A stretch of 64,000 nucleotides of DNA, taken from NCBI GenBank assembly GCA_012931725.1, contig CM022948.1, forward strand, positions 44,542,018 through 44,606,017, given 5' to 3'. Below, piece after piece: positions 41,990 through 53,345 of the stretch. Under the pieces are notes generated by a model, which had not been told where the DNA came from, ran no database searches, and was given only the letters and a program-made list of their open reading frames with translations. Numbering within the stretch: the first letter of the stretch is position 1; each line of letters starts with the position of its first letter. The translations under genes and the position numbers were made by a program. This DNA is from Litsea cubeba (taxonomy: Eukaryota; Streptophyta; Magnoliopsida; Laurales; Lauraceae).

Positions 41990-42810
41990 CTGTGTAATGG
42001 TAGTGTGTCGTGGAGGAAGGAGAAGAGGAAGAAAGAAAAAAGAAAAGAGAGGAAAGAGGGGATGTGCAGGCGATGTGCAGTGGAGCGTGGTGCACAGGGA
42101 GGAGAAGAAGGAGGAAGAAGAGAAAGAAAGAAAAAGAAAAGGAAAAGAAGATGGGGCGTGCAGTGCAGGGAAAGGAGAAGAAGAGAGGGAGAGAAGAAAG
42201 AAAGAGAGGGGAAGATGATGGATGGGGCGCTATGGGTGTGCAAGAAAGTGCTGCAGTGTGTTACAAGGGAAGGTGTAGTGAGTGGTAATGCAAGAAGATG
42301 GGGGAAGAGAAAAGAAAGAGAAGAAAGAAAAGGAAAGAACGAAAAAGAAGAGGTGCAGTGTGTTGTGCAGATGGAGGTGGGTTGGCAAGGTGCTGTGGGG
42401 AGAAGAAGATAGGGAAGAAGAGGAAGAGAAGAAAGGGAGAGGAAGAAAGGAAAGGAGACGAAAGGAAGAGAAAAAAAAGAAAACGAAATAAAGAAAAGGA
42501 GATGGGAAAGAAATAAAGAGGAGAAGAAAAGAGGGTGCTACGCAGGGCTTGCAGGTGGAGGAGTGCAGCGAGAGATGAGATGGGGAGTTGTGTTGGGAGA
42601 TGGAGAAGATGAGAGGATGATGGTGATGGGAAGGGTGGATCTGCACAGGGTGGTGATGGAGAACGAGAGAGATGGAGATGATGGGAGGATGGAGAGGTGA
42701 TCTGCGCATGGGAGGAGGGTGAGGTGAGAGGAAAGGTTTTTAAGGGAGAGATTTAGAGAGAGATCGGGATCTGGGACTCGTTTGAGATTGAGAGGGAGAG
42801 AGAGAAATCA
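41990..42810 (+). repeat. Purine-rich tract, about 800 bp
   Basis: Runs of GGAAGAAGAAGG-type sequence with few pyrimidines on the plus strand. All long frames here are Lys/Glu/Arg- or Ser/Phe/Leu-rich by composition and are not genes. Confidence 0.9.
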
Positions 42811-45128
42811 GGAGGATGGGAGAGTCCAGATCTCGTGGACTCTCCATCCCTTATCCAGCGATGGGCCATGCAGCCCGGGTCAGGTTGATGGGCTTGGGTT
42901 AGGTTGGGTCAGGTTGACCTGGGTTGGATTGGTCATAAGTTTGGTGAGGTTGGATTTGGGCTCGATGGGTCAGCTTGATCGGGCCAAATTGGGATTGGAT
43001 GTGGGGTCCAAGTCTGGGGCCGGACTCCGGTCAGAAGTTTGGGGCCCAAAAAGTGTGCCGCAATGGGATTTGACCTGGGCCATTATCACTGACTGGGATC
43101 CAGGTTTCACAGATTTTGATATGTTCGCCGGATTTCGACGGAAAGCTCTCGGCGAGTAGATCGCGATGAACCAACTTTCGAGGAGATCGGAGGTCTAGAA
43201 ATAGTAGGTGATTTTTCAAGGGGGGCGCCCCGTGGTTGTGGGACCTGCTTTTATGATTTTTGATCTGCCCGTTGGATCTCGGAGTTCTATATATGGATGG
43301 AATGAAGAATCCAATGGTCCAACTGTCCTAATGATTAGGGGCTCGGAAAAAAAGGGACCTCTTGGATCAATGGATGTGGCTTCCTAACTCAGGGTAATTG
43401 AGTGGTATTTAGGTAAGCTAGGTGTAATCTTCGTAACAATTAGCCTAAGCATGTCTTAAGTGGTCCGGAAGAATAGTGTAGTGGTCCGCTCCTTGTGTGA
43501 AAGGTGAGTTGGACTCGAGATCTCAATGCAATTCAACTTTTTTCTCACGAATTTCTAGAAGTCGTTGAACTAAGTCTGAAACTACCAAAAAGCATCTCCA
43601 TTGTCATTAATTAATCTGAATTATGCCATTAATCATTCAATTATGAGTGAAATGGGGGCATCGCTATATATGACAGGTGTTTAAGGCTATCATAGGGGCC
43701 AAATGAGGTGTCTACAGTAACGCGCACTAGTGCCGGAAGTGATGACGTTATGCTACGTCATCGGCACCCCACTCTCGTACCTCGTCCTCCTCCCCCGGTT
43801 GAGGATCCTCTGGGATTGCCTCGACATCCGGGTCGACGTAATAGTAGTAGGTGTCCTCTGCACACCATGGAATAAAGGATCAACAATATGTTGGCAAGAA
43901 GATAAGCAATATACATTATTCATAACATATTTCAAAAGAGAATAAAGACAAGTACATGATTAAAATAGCAAGGTACAAACTAGGCATAAAGCATGAATAG
44001 TTAAAGGAATCAAGTGACAAGATAAATCCTAGCAAGATTACAAGAATAACCATCCATGAAATGCAATGTCAAGCAAGAGGGGACTCCGAGGATGTCCTAG
44101 CCATCTCACGGGGGTATAAGTGACATCCGAGCCGACTACGAATACCCAAAGTCTGGCTCTAGGGGGATCCTAGCTCCCGGTCCTAGGAATAGCAGCACGG
44201 TCCGAGCCCGCTCCCAGCTATTCGCGCCATGGACGCCGTCCAAAGCCGACTGCCCACCCTAGTGTCCGGTATCCGGCCCACTTTATAATCATCAGTCTGC
44301 AGCTGGTCATGAATGCAAGATGATGATGATGGTTTATACACGACACAAGTTTCAAGACAAATACACGTGGATATATTTCCAAGTACAAGATAACAGGCCG
44401 AGGACTACTCCAAGTCAAGCCAAGATACAAGTCAAGTTCTAAAATCCATGAGTAGTCCTCTTTTCAAGTCTATCCACACGTGTTCATCAACACAAGACAA
44501 TGTACCTAAGGATACACTCTAAGTCCAGTCACATCCTAATTCTACAAGTTAAATTACAAGTTATACAAGTATACAAGATTAGAGAGTATAAGGTACGACA
44601 AGCTACGGATACATGATTCAAGAGTCAAGAGTGAAGAACAAACCAATCCTAGGTCAAGAGTTGTCCACCATATACCGAACGTATCCCCAATGGAGTACGT
44701 ATGGAGAATGAGTCAATGGTGTCCTAAATTGGCGGGCCCATGGTGTACGGAAGTTGTTGGGCACCAATTAACTCAATTCCACACGCATTCGATCAAGTTA
44801 TGTCAATATACGGAAAATCCCAGACAACCGATGAAGCACACCAAGCCAACATGCTCAATTTTCATTTTCCCCAATTGGTCATGTAAGGGTAGGGTCAATA
44901 GGTTCCAACCTAGGGTCCAAACTAGGTTTACAACCCCTTTCCAAAAGAGATAAAGCTTGCTTCATTGGTCCAATACCTATTTCATTTCCCAATCTCTGAT
45001 GATTAAGATTAGCATACCATTGGATTCTACGTCTCGAGGGCTTTCCGACGATATGTAGAACTCCAAATTCCGATAAACGGGTCAAAAGTTATGGCTTCCG
45101 GAAGATGGCCGTCCCGAGCCCGAAACAG

Positions 45129-45300
45129 TTAGCTGGAGCGAACAAAAGTTGGCTCGAGCGAACTGCTCACAGAACCTTCTTGGCTCGAGCCAACAAAAGT
45201 TGGCTCGAGCGAACTGCTCCCAGAACCTTCTTGGCTCGAGCGAACAAAAGTTGGCTCGAGCGAACTGCTCCCAGAACCTTCTTGGCTCGAGCGAACTGAA
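45129..45300 (+). repeat. 51-bp tandem repeat in the left Tekay LTR, three units
   Basis: Unit contains GGCTCGAGCGAACAAAAGTT and GAACTGCTCCCAGAACC. The right LTR has four units at 53128-53345. Confidence 0.9.
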
Positions 45301-46429
45301 GGTTGGCTCGAGCCAAGTGTCCAGAATTGCAGAAAATGACTCATTTTGAGTCCAAACCTTGGGGAATCAAATCCCCTCTCCTCCAAGATCACCCCTGCAA
45401 GAAAAAGAGCCTCTTGCTCTCTCCACATCCATTCCATTCTTCCCATCAACAAACCCAACCATTCAATTAAGGTCCAATCGCATTAAATACCTAATCTAGC
45501 ATGTGAGATCCAAATAAACATAGACAAGCTTGGCATTATGGGTTGCTAAGCAATTGCATTGTCAAGAGTGAAGATAATATACATGCATGAGCAATAGATA
45601 AAGCTAATCTACTTGCCTTCACCAAAGGGAGTGAAATTAGAGAGAAATTGAGAAGATTGAGGAGGAAGAAAGCTCCCACACACACTCTAGCCAAAACAAC
45701 TCTCCCAAGTCTCTCTCCTACACTCAAGGAACACAAAAGAAAAGAAAGAAAGGAAATCCATTAACATGCAAGATCTCTACAACAATGAGGAAGGAAATTA
45801 GGGAAGAAGGGTTGAGGGAAACTTACCAAATTTAGGTCAAGATGTAGAGGAAGAAGAGAGGAAGAAGATGATGAGCTTGGCTGGCCTTGAATCCCTTCTC
45901 CAATGGCTCATGCAAGAAGAAGAAATGAAGAGGGAGGAAGAGAAGAAAAACTCCAGCAGTTGCAAATGAAGGAAGGAACGAATGAATGAGCTGGGATGGG
46001 GTTTTAGGATGAGGGATGGAGGGAGAAATGACTCAAATACCCTCTTTGAGTGAATTAAGAGAAATGTGATTATTTGAGGGACTTTGGTGCGTCGAATCAC
46101 GACGAGTCAAGAACGGAAAGTGACGAGCGTGACGAGATCTTTCCAACAGACCCAAATTCGGCGAAAACGGAATTTTTTGGAAAAATACCCAATTTTCCTA
46201 TTAATCACAACCTAACCCCCTATTAAGACTAATCGCACTCGGAATCAAACTAAACTTCGCAAATCACTTTCTAATGATAAAAGAAACTCGCTTAGCCACT
46301 AAACCCACTTAATTAGCTAAAATCACAATTAATTAGGCTAATCGCCAATATTAAGAAATTAATCACCCTATTAAGGTCAGGGACCTTACATCCCTTCCCT
46401 CTAAAAAGAACATTTGGTCCTCCAAATGC

Positions 46430-47929
46430 CTAAAATACCTCCTCAGGAAGAAGATGAGGATAGGCTTTCTTGATCTGGTCCGTAAGTTCCCACGTGGCCT
46501 CCTCTGGACGGTGGTGCTCCCACTGAACTTTGACCCATGGAATGGTCTTCGTCCGCAGAACTATCTCCTTAGTGTCTATAATCCGCGCTGGCTGCTCCAC
46601 ATAAGATGCATCGGACTGAATCTGCAGTGGCTCGTGTGGCAACACATGGGTGGGATCTGGAATGTACTTGCGCAACATCGACACATGGAACACGTTGTGT
46701 ACACCTGACAACTCTGGCGGCAAGGCAAGACGATACGCAACGTCGCCAATCCGGGTGCGAATCTCAAACGGCCCCACATATCTCTTGGAAAGCTTCCCTT
46801 TCTGGCCGAATCTGACAACACCACGCATCGGAGAAACCTTGAGGAACACTTTATCACCAACCTGAAACTCTAATGGTCTTCGTCTCTTATCTGCATAGCT
46901 CTTCTGACGGTCACGGGATTCCTTCAAACGCATCTGAACAACCTTAACTTTCTCGCTGGAATCACCAACCACAGATGGTCCATGGAAACTTCGTACTCCT
47001 ACCTCTTCCCAACACACCGGAGTCCTGCATCTGCGTCCATACAAAGCCTCGAATGGTGCCCTGCCAATGCTAGAATGATAGCTGTTGTTGTAGGAGAACT
47101 CACAGAGGGGCAAACTCTCATCCCAATCTTTCTTGAAATCCAACACACATGCCCGGAGCATATCCTCTAGAGTCTGAATAGTGCGCTCTGACTGTCCGTC
47201 TGTCTGAGGGTGGTATGCTGTGCTGAATCTCAACTGTGTGCCCATGGATGACTGAAGTGTAGTCCAAAATCGAGAGACAAACTTGGTGTCTCGATCGGAT
47301 ACTATAGATTTAGGCACTCCATGCAATCTGACGATCTCATCATTGTACAACTTGGCCATCTTATTCATAAACTGACCGGTCTTGAATGGTATGAAATGGG
47401 CTGACTTGGTCAATCGGTCAACGATCACCCATATAGCATCATTCCCTCTCCTGGTATGTGGCAGTCCTGACACGAAGTCCATAGTGATGTGCTCCCATTT
47501 CCACTGGGGAATATCTAGTTGATGAAGTAAACCAGGAGGTTTCTTGTGTTCAGTCTTGATCACCTGACACGTGTAACACTTGGAGACGAACTCTGCAATC
47601 TCTTTCTTCATACTCATCCACCAATATTGGTTCTTCAAATTCTGATACATCTTAGTGCTGCCCGGATGAATAGAATATCTCGTATGGTGTGCATCTGTCA
47701 TTAGCTCTATCTTTATGTCCTGTACATCTGGCACGCATAATCGGTCTTTGCAATACAACACTCCCTCAATTAGTCTGAACTCAGGCCTGTCATCTATGTG
47801 CTCAATGATGCGCTGTAACACTGGGTCATCCCTCTGACATTCTTTGATTTTGTTCATTATCTCTGGTTCCCATGCTGCCATGCTAGCAATCATCACCTTC
47901 TCGCTGATGGGCCAAACTTCAACGTCCAA
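46430..47929 (-). CDS. pol: Integrase with chromodomain of the Tekay element
   Basis: 499 residues, the 3' part of pol after a nonsense codon. Zinc-binding region HHTRYSIHPG...CYTCQ (about 80-118). The catalytic core has D, D and E in ITMDFVSGLP, IVSDRDTKF and TDGQSERTIQ. The GPY/F-like segment KGKLSKRYVGPFEI is followed by a chromodomain-like C-terminus (YVEQPARIID...VKVQWEHHRPEEATWEL, about 430-475). Chromodomains direct chromovirus integration to particular chromatin. It would be fused to RT and RNase H in an intact copy; here TAA at 47941-47943 separates them. Confidence 0.88.
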   Translation of the reverse strand: MDVEVWPISEKVMIASMAAWEPEIMNKIKECQRDDPVLQRIIEHIDDRPEFRLIEGVLYCKDRLCVPDVQDIKIELMTDAHHTRYSIHPGSTKMYQNLKNQYWWMSMKKEIAEFVSKCYTCQVIKTEHKKPPGLLHQLDIPQWKWEHITMDFVSGLPHTRRGNDAIWVIVDRLTKSAHFIPFKTGQFMNKMAKLYNDEIVRLHGVPKSIVSDRDTKFVSRFWTTLQSSMGTQLRFSTAYHPQTDGQSERTIQTLEDMLRACVLDFKKDWDESLPLCEFSYNNSYHSSIGRAPFEALYGRRCRTPVCWEEVGVRSFHGPSVVGDSSEKVKVVQMRLKESRDRQKSYADKRRRPLEFQVGDKVFLKVSPMRGVVRFGQKGKLSKRYVGPFEIRTRIGDVAYRLALPPELSGVHNVFHVSMLRKYIPDPTHVLPHEPLQIQSDASYVEQPARIIDTKEIVLRTKTIPWVKVQWEHHRPEEATWELTDQIKKAYPHLLPEEVF

Positions 47930-47938
47930 GTCTCTGAA

Positions 47939-49597
47939 TTATTCCATCCATTTCCATTCTGGCATTATACACCCACTGAATGCTGACTTTCTACTTAAGG
48001 CATCTGCTACCACGTTGACTTTTCCAGGGTGGTACTTGATAGGAAAATCATAATCTTTGATGTACTCCATCCATCTCCGCTGTCTGTTGTTCAACTCATT
48101 CTGTGTAAATAGATATTGTAGGCTCTTGTGATCTGAGTGCACCTCGAACTTCTCACCGTATAGGTAATGTGTCCACATCTTGAGTGCAAGTACAACGGCT
48201 GCAAGCTCTAAATCATGGGTGGCATACTTCTTCTCATGTTCTTTCAATTGCCTCGAACCATACGCTATCACCTTGTCGTTTTGCATGAGAACACAACCCA
48301 AACCAACTCCTGATGCGTCTGTGTAAACAACAAATCCCCCACTACCAGATGGTAAAGCAAGGATGGGTGCGGTGGTCAGTCTGGTCTTCAACTCTTGGAA
48401 GCTTTTCTCACACTCCTCGGTCCAAACAAAAGGAATGTTTTTTCTAGTCAACTTAGTAAGAGGGGCTGCAATAGTAGAGAATCCTTTCACGAATCTCCTA
48501 TAATAGCCTGCAAGTCCTAGGAAACTGCGAATCTCTGCTGCATTTTGTGGACTACCCCAATTGACAACTGCTTCTATCTTCTTGGAATCCACTGCCAATC
48601 CTTCCTTGGAAATCACATGGCCTAGAAATGAAACTTGTTCTAACCAGAACTCACATTTACTCAGCTTGGCATATAACTGGCTATCTCTCAGGAGCTGCAA
48701 CGAAGTCCTCAACTGATGCTCGTGTTCCTCCTTGGACTTGGAATAAACCAACACATCATCAATGAATACAACTACGAACTGATCGAGGTAAGGAGTAAAT
48801 ATCTTGTTCATTAGAGCCATGAACACTGCCGGTGCATTCGTCAAACCAAAGGGCATCACTAGAAACTCAAAGTGGCCATATCTAGTCCGAAACGTTGTCT
48901 TAGGAATATCTTCCCCTCTGACACGTAACTGATGGTATCCCGAACGTAGATCAATCTTCGAAAAGAACTGTGCTCCCTGTAGCTGATCAAACAACTCATC
49001 TATTCTCGGAAGTGGGTACTTATTCTTGACTGTCACTTGGTTCAATTGCCGGTAATCGATGCACATCCTCATAGTCCCGTCCTTCTTCTTAACAAACAGT
49101 ACTGGAGCTCCCCATGGTGATACACTTGGCCTGATGAAACCCTTATCCAACAGTTCTCCTAACTGAGTCTTCAATTCTTTCAACTCTGCAGGAGCCATTC
49201 TGTACGGAGCCTTCGAGATCGGTGTAGTACCTGGTAGTAGCTCTATCGTGAAGTCTATCTCACGCACGGGTGGTAAACCGGGGATCTCCTCCGGAAAAAC
49301 ATCCGGAAACTCGCATACTACCGGAATCTCATCTATGGGTTTGGACTGCTTGTCCTCCGCGATAAACACGATGTAACCCTCACATCCGCTCCTCATCAAG
49401 CGGTCTGCCTTCAATGCAGAAATCAACCGAGTGGAGGTGGGCTTCTTCGCACCAACAAACTCAACACTACGGTCTACACCCTGTAACCTTACGGTCTTGT
49501 TGAAACAATCCAACACCGCACAGTTCACCGCTAACCAGTCCATACCAAGAATAACATCAAAGTCGGACATCGCCAACACAATCAAATTGGCGGTCAA
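47939..49597 (-). CDS. pol: Protease end, RT and RNase H of the Tekay element
   Basis: 552 residues ending at a premature TAA. It begins with the end of protease (SDFDVILGMDWLAV). RT has VLFVKKKDGTMRMCIDYRQL, YPLPRIDELFDQLQGAQFFS and catalytic VVVFIDDVLVYSK. RNase H has VVYTDASGVGLGCVLMQ, ELAAVVLALK and HSDHKSLQYLF, and the linker DFPIKYHPGKVNVVADALSR. After EWKWME the codon is TAA. The inverted copy of this region in the right LTR has CAA there and reads on into QFRDLDVEVW, as the downstream frame does. Confidence 0.9.
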   Translation of the reverse strand: MTANLIVLAMSDFDVILGMDWLAVNCAVLDCFNKTVRLQGVDRSVEFVGAKKPTSTRLISALKADRLMRSGCEGYIVFIAEDKQSKPIDEIPVVCEFPDVFPEEIPGLPPVREIDFTIELLPGTTPISKAPYRMAPAELKELKTQLGELLDKGFIRPSVSPWGAPVLFVKKKDGTMRMCIDYRQLNQVTVKNKYPLPRIDELFDQLQGAQFFSKIDLRSGYHQLRVRGEDIPKTTFRTRYGHFEFLVMPFGLTNAPAVFMALMNKIFTPYLDQFVVVFIDDVLVYSKSKEEHEHQLRTSLQLLRDSQLYAKLSKCEFWLEQVSFLGHVISKEGLAVDSKKIEAVVNWGSPQNAAEIRSFLGLAGYYRRFVKGFSTIAAPLTKLTRKNIPFVWTEECEKSFQELKTRLTTAPILALPSGSGGFVVYTDASGVGLGCVLMQNDKVIAYGSRQLKEHEKKYATHDLELAAVVLALKMWTHYLYGEKFEVHSDHKSLQYLFTQNELNNRQRRWMEYIKDYDFPIKYHPGKVNVVADALSRKSAFSGCIMPEWKWME

Positions 49598-49640
49598 CTG
49601 AGTACCTCCAATCTGAACTGTGCACCTAGGATAAACAAAA

Positions 49641-50822
49641 TCACACGCTACGGCCTACAGGGGTAGCAACCACTAGAACAAATGGTAACATCTCTCTATC
49701 CTTCCCAAAATGCAATGCAAATGCTGGTGCAACAAAAGAATGTGTGGAACCTGGATCGAACAAAACTCTAGCATCAAATCCACAAACTGAGAGAGTACCT
49801 TCAATGACGTTCTCTGCTGCCTCTGCCTGCTCGTGTGTGATTGCATATGCCTTGCCTAGCTGCCTTGGACGCTGGTACTGCTGATGTGGCCTCTGTGCAC
49901 AATACTGTGGTCGCTGCAATGCCGGAGGTCGCTGCAATGTTGGGGGTCTCTGCAGAGCCCTATACTGAGGAGCCGGAGCACGTGGCTGTGGCGGCTGGGG
50001 AGGTCTGACAATAACTTGTTGCTGCTGCTGTGGTGGTCTAATCTGTACAGGAGGTGCCTGCCTCAACGGCTGCGCAGGATAAGGAGGCCTAGGCGCCGGA
50101 GCTGGAAGTGCTGGGGGTGCAATCTCTGTCTTCGTCGGGCAATGACGAACCTTATGCCCGGGATCTCCACAATGATAGCAAGCACCAGACTGCTTCCTAC
50201 AGTCACGGGAGTAATGACCTCCACCACAATGTGTGCACTCTAATCTTTGTTGCGGCTGTTTGAACTTTGGTTCCATTCTCGGTCTCTTAGGATGCTGGAG
50301 AGGAGGAAGAGGAGCAGGTATCATCTGTCCAATAAGCTGTGGCAACATAGCCATAATCCTCTGTTGCTCTAACACTATAACACCCTTGAGTGACTCCTCC
50401 GCCCAGTATGCCTTCTTGATTACTGCATCATACTCTGTCAACTTGCTCTGCTGAACTTGCAATTTGATATCGGGCCTCAGCCCTCTGATAAACCTTCGAA
50501 CCTTCTCGGACTCTGGCTTGATCAAAGCCGATGCAAATCTAGACAGACGGGTAAACTGGATCTCATACTCTTGAACTGTGAGAGTATCCTGTACAATTTG
50601 CTCGAATTCCACTATCTTCTGCTCTGTGTAGTGCTCGGGGATGAATTTCTCCTGGAACTGCTTGATGAAAGTCTCCCATGCCTTGTTGTCTTCAACGGTG
50701 TCATAAGCGCTCTTAATGGTCTTCCACCAACCTTCTGCTGTCCCACGAAACATATGAGCTGCCAACTGAACCTGCTGCTTACCTGTGCACTTGAACACTT
50801 CGAAGATCTTCTCAATCTGCAC
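49641..50822 (-). pseudogene. gag: Gag core and protease start of the Tekay element
   Basis: 393 codons. Retrotransposon gag core (HMFRGTAEGWWKTIKSAY, FIKQFQEKFIPEHY, RFIRGLRPDIKLQV), two CCHC zinc knuckles (CTHCGGGHYSRDC and CYHCGDPGHKVRHC), a Pro/Gln-rich linker with repeated RPP and ALQRP segments, then the protease active site VLFDPGSTHSFV. The frame ends in ATPVGRSV; the rest of protease continues in another frame after about 49650. The 5' part of gag is in the frame at 50878-51114. Confidence 0.85.
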
Positions 50823-50877
50823 GGTCCATTCATCTGCCTCTGCGGGATCCTCTACCCAATAGAACTCCGGGGGAAAT

Positions 50878-51114
50878 CTACTTCATAAACTTCTCAACTA
50901 GGTCATTGAGATCTCGCTCTTTGGCTCGGGGCTCAGACACCTTTTGCATTACTTCCACCATTTGAGCTTGAAAGGCGACTTGGTCCTCTCTCTGTTTCCT
51001 ATCACGTTCTGTCTGTGCAGTCTGTGATTGCAGATAAGCATTGAGGAACTGCTGGAACTGGCTATCCGGTATGGGTGGTGTAGAACCTGATCCTGATGGG
51101 GCGCTATTAGCCAT
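50878..51114 (-). pseudogene. gag: N-terminus of Tekay gag, frameshifted
   Basis: Starts MANSAPSGSGSTPPIPDSQF with a Gln-rich helix. It ends prematurely after DLVEKFMK. The next frame reads FPPEFYWVEDPAEADEW and continues into the gag core, so a one-base shift lies at about 50880. Confidence 0.75.
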
Positions 51115-51270
51115 GTCACTGCAAGAAAATATGAGTAAGACCCTATGCAGCCCAAAACTAGCAACACAAGACTATAAGAACATAGAACATACTACAAACA
51201 CTAGGCTAACGGTAATCCTCACACGCGTCCTACGGTTTCTACAATTTTTACCCTGAGAAACCATCCATTG

Positions 51271-51281
51271 CTCTGATACCA
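51271..51281 (-). other. Primer binding site of the Tekay element
   Basis: TGGTATCAGAG on the minus strand, complementary to the 3' end of initiator tRNA-Met, three bases inside the LTR. Confidence 0.85.
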
Positions 51282-51295
51282 CTCTGTCACGGCCC

Positions 51296-51639
51296 ATTTT
51301 CCTATCAAGTACCACCCTGGAAAAGTCAACGTGGTAGCAGATGCCTTAAGTAGAAAGTCAGCATTCAGTGGGTGTATAGTGCCAGAATGGAAATGGATGG
51401 AACAATTCAGAGACTTGGACGTTGAAGTTTGGCCCATCAGCGAGAAGGTGATGATTGCTAGCATGGCAGCATGGGAACCAGAGATAATGAACAAAATCAA
51501 AGAATGTCAGAAGGATGACCCAGCGTTACAGCGCATCATTGAGCACATAGATGACAGGCCTAAGTTCAGACTAATTGAGGGAGTGTTGTATTGCAAAGAC
51601 CGGTTGTGCGTGCCAGATGTACAGGACATAAAGATATAC
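51296..51639 (+). pseudogene. Inverted pol fragment inside the 5' LTR
   Basis: About 340 bp on the plus strand encoding the end of RNase H and the start of the integrase region (YHPGKVNVVADALSRK to CVPDVQDIKI). It is the reverse complement of 47712-48052 with seven differences seen, all transitions. It has CAA where the element's own pol has TAA (47941-47943). Confidence 0.92.
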
Positions 51640-53127
51640 AGTGCTAGAATAAACCAATTCAAAAGATCAAAATCCAAAAGATGAAATGAGGTAACACGAA
51701 GAAAGATGTCCCCATGTAACGCGCACTAGTGCCGGGAGTGATGACGTTATGCTACGTCATCGGCACCCCACTCTCGTACCTCGTCCTCCTCCCCCGGTTG
51801 AGGATCCTCTGGGATTGCCTCGGCATCCGGGTCGACGTAATAGTAGTAGGTGTCCTCTGCACACCATGGAATAAAGGATCAACAATATGTTGGCAAGAAG
51901 ATAAGCAATATACATTATTCATAACATATTTCAAAAGAGAATAAAGACAAGTACATGATTAAAATAGCAAGGTACAAACTAGGCATAAAGCATGAATAGT
52001 TAAAGGAATCAAGTGACAAGATAAATCCTAGCAAGATTACAAGAATAACCATCCATGAAATGCAATGTCAAGCAAGAGGGGACTCCGAGGATGTCCTAGC
52101 CATCTCACGGGGGTATAAGTGACGTCCGAGCCGACTACGAATACCCAAAGTCTGGCTCTAGGGGGATCCTAGCTCCCGGTCCTAGGAATAGCAGCACGGT
52201 CCGAGCCCACTCCCAGCTATTCGCGCCATGGACGCCGTCCAAAGCCGACTGCCCACCCTAGTGTCCGGTATCCGGCCCACTTTATAATCATCAGTCTGCA
52301 GCTGGTCATGAATGCAAGATGATGATGATGGTTTATACACGACACAAGTTTCAAGACAAATACACGTGGATATATTTCCAAGTACAAGATAACAGGCCGA
52401 TGACTACTCCAAGTCAAGCCAAGATACAAGTCAAGTTCCAAAATCCATGAGTAGTCCTCTTTTCAAGTCTATCCACACGTGTTCATCAACACAAGACAAG
52501 GTACCTAAGGATACACTCTAAGTTCAGTCACATCCTAATTCTACAAGTTAAATTACAAGTTATACAAGTATACAAGATTAGAGAGTACAAGGTACGACAA
52601 GCTACGGATACATGATTCAAGAGTCAAGAGTGAAGAACAAACCAATCCTAGGTCAAGAGTTGTCCACCGTATACCGAACGTATCCCCAATGGAGTACGTA
52701 TGGAGAATGAGTCAATGGTGTCCTAAATTGGCGGGCCCATGGTGTACGGAAGTTGTTGGGCACCAATTAACTCAATTCCACACGCATTCGATCAAGTTAT
52801 GTCAATATACGGAAAATCCCAGACAACCGATGAAGCACACCAAGCCAACATGCTCCATTTTCATTTTCCCCAATTGGTCATGTAAGGGTAGGGTCAATAG
52901 GTTCCAACCTAGGGTCCAAACTAGGTTTACAACCCCTTTCCAAAAGAGATAAAGCTTGCTTCATTGGTCCAATACCTATTTCATTTCCCAATCTCTGATG
53001 ATTAAGATTAGCATACCATTGGATTCTACGTCTCGAGGGCTTTCCGACGATATGTAGAACTCCAAATTCTGATAAACGGGTCAAAAGTTATGGCTTCCAG
53101 AAGATGGCCGTCCCGAGCCCGAAACAG

Positions 53128-53345
53128 TTAGCTGGAGCGAACAAAAGTTGGCTCGAGCGAACTGCTCACAGAACCTTCTTGGCTCGAGCCAACAAAAGTT
53201 GGCTCGAGCGAACTGCTCCCAGAACCTTCTTGGCTCGAGCGAACAAAAGTTGGCTCGAGCGAACTGCTCCCAGAACCTTCTTGGCTCGAGCGAACAAAAG
53301 TTGGCTCGAGCGAACTGCTCCAGAACCTCTTGGCTCGAGCGAACT
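53128..53345 (+). repeat. 51-bp tandem repeat in the right Tekay LTR, four units
   Basis: Same unit as 45129-45300 plus one extra, slightly shortened copy (CTGCTCCAGAACCTCTTGG). Confidence 0.9.

Larger units (their letters stand above)
39238..43716 (-). mobile_element. Solo LTR of a giant Gypsy (Ogre-like) nested in the Tekay LTR
   Basis: 4479 bp, TGTCGGATGTG...GGTGTCTACA on the plus strand, with perfect target duplication GTAAC (39233-39237 and 43717-43721). On the minus strand it begins TGTAGACACCTCATTTGGCC, a start known from long LTRs of Tat/Ogre-type Gypsy elements. No internal direct repeat, PBS or coding region, so I call it a solo LTR. Contains a GGCCGATGGGCC array (39834-39962) and an extended purine tract (about 41990-42810). 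Confidence 0.8.
38842..46396 (-). repeat. 3' (left) LTR of the Tekay element, split by an insertion
   Basis: The two parts are 38842-39237 and 43717-46396, about 3.07 kb in all. It starts TGTCACGGCCCCGAACC on the plus strand and ends GGGACCTTACA. It keeps the original PBS-side 300 bp (38853-39147) that the other LTR has lost. The 51-bp repeat at 45129-45300 has three units. Confidence 0.9.

Noticed and set aside
41887..42709. Several Lys/Glu/Arg-rich or Ser/Phe-rich frames on both strands
   Set aside because: Composition artefacts of the purine-rich tract in the solo LTR.
39238..43716. Possibility that this is a complete small retrotransposon
   Set aside because: No internal direct repeats at the ends, no PBS or polypurine tract and no coding region; a solo LTR with a 5-bp target duplication explains it better.
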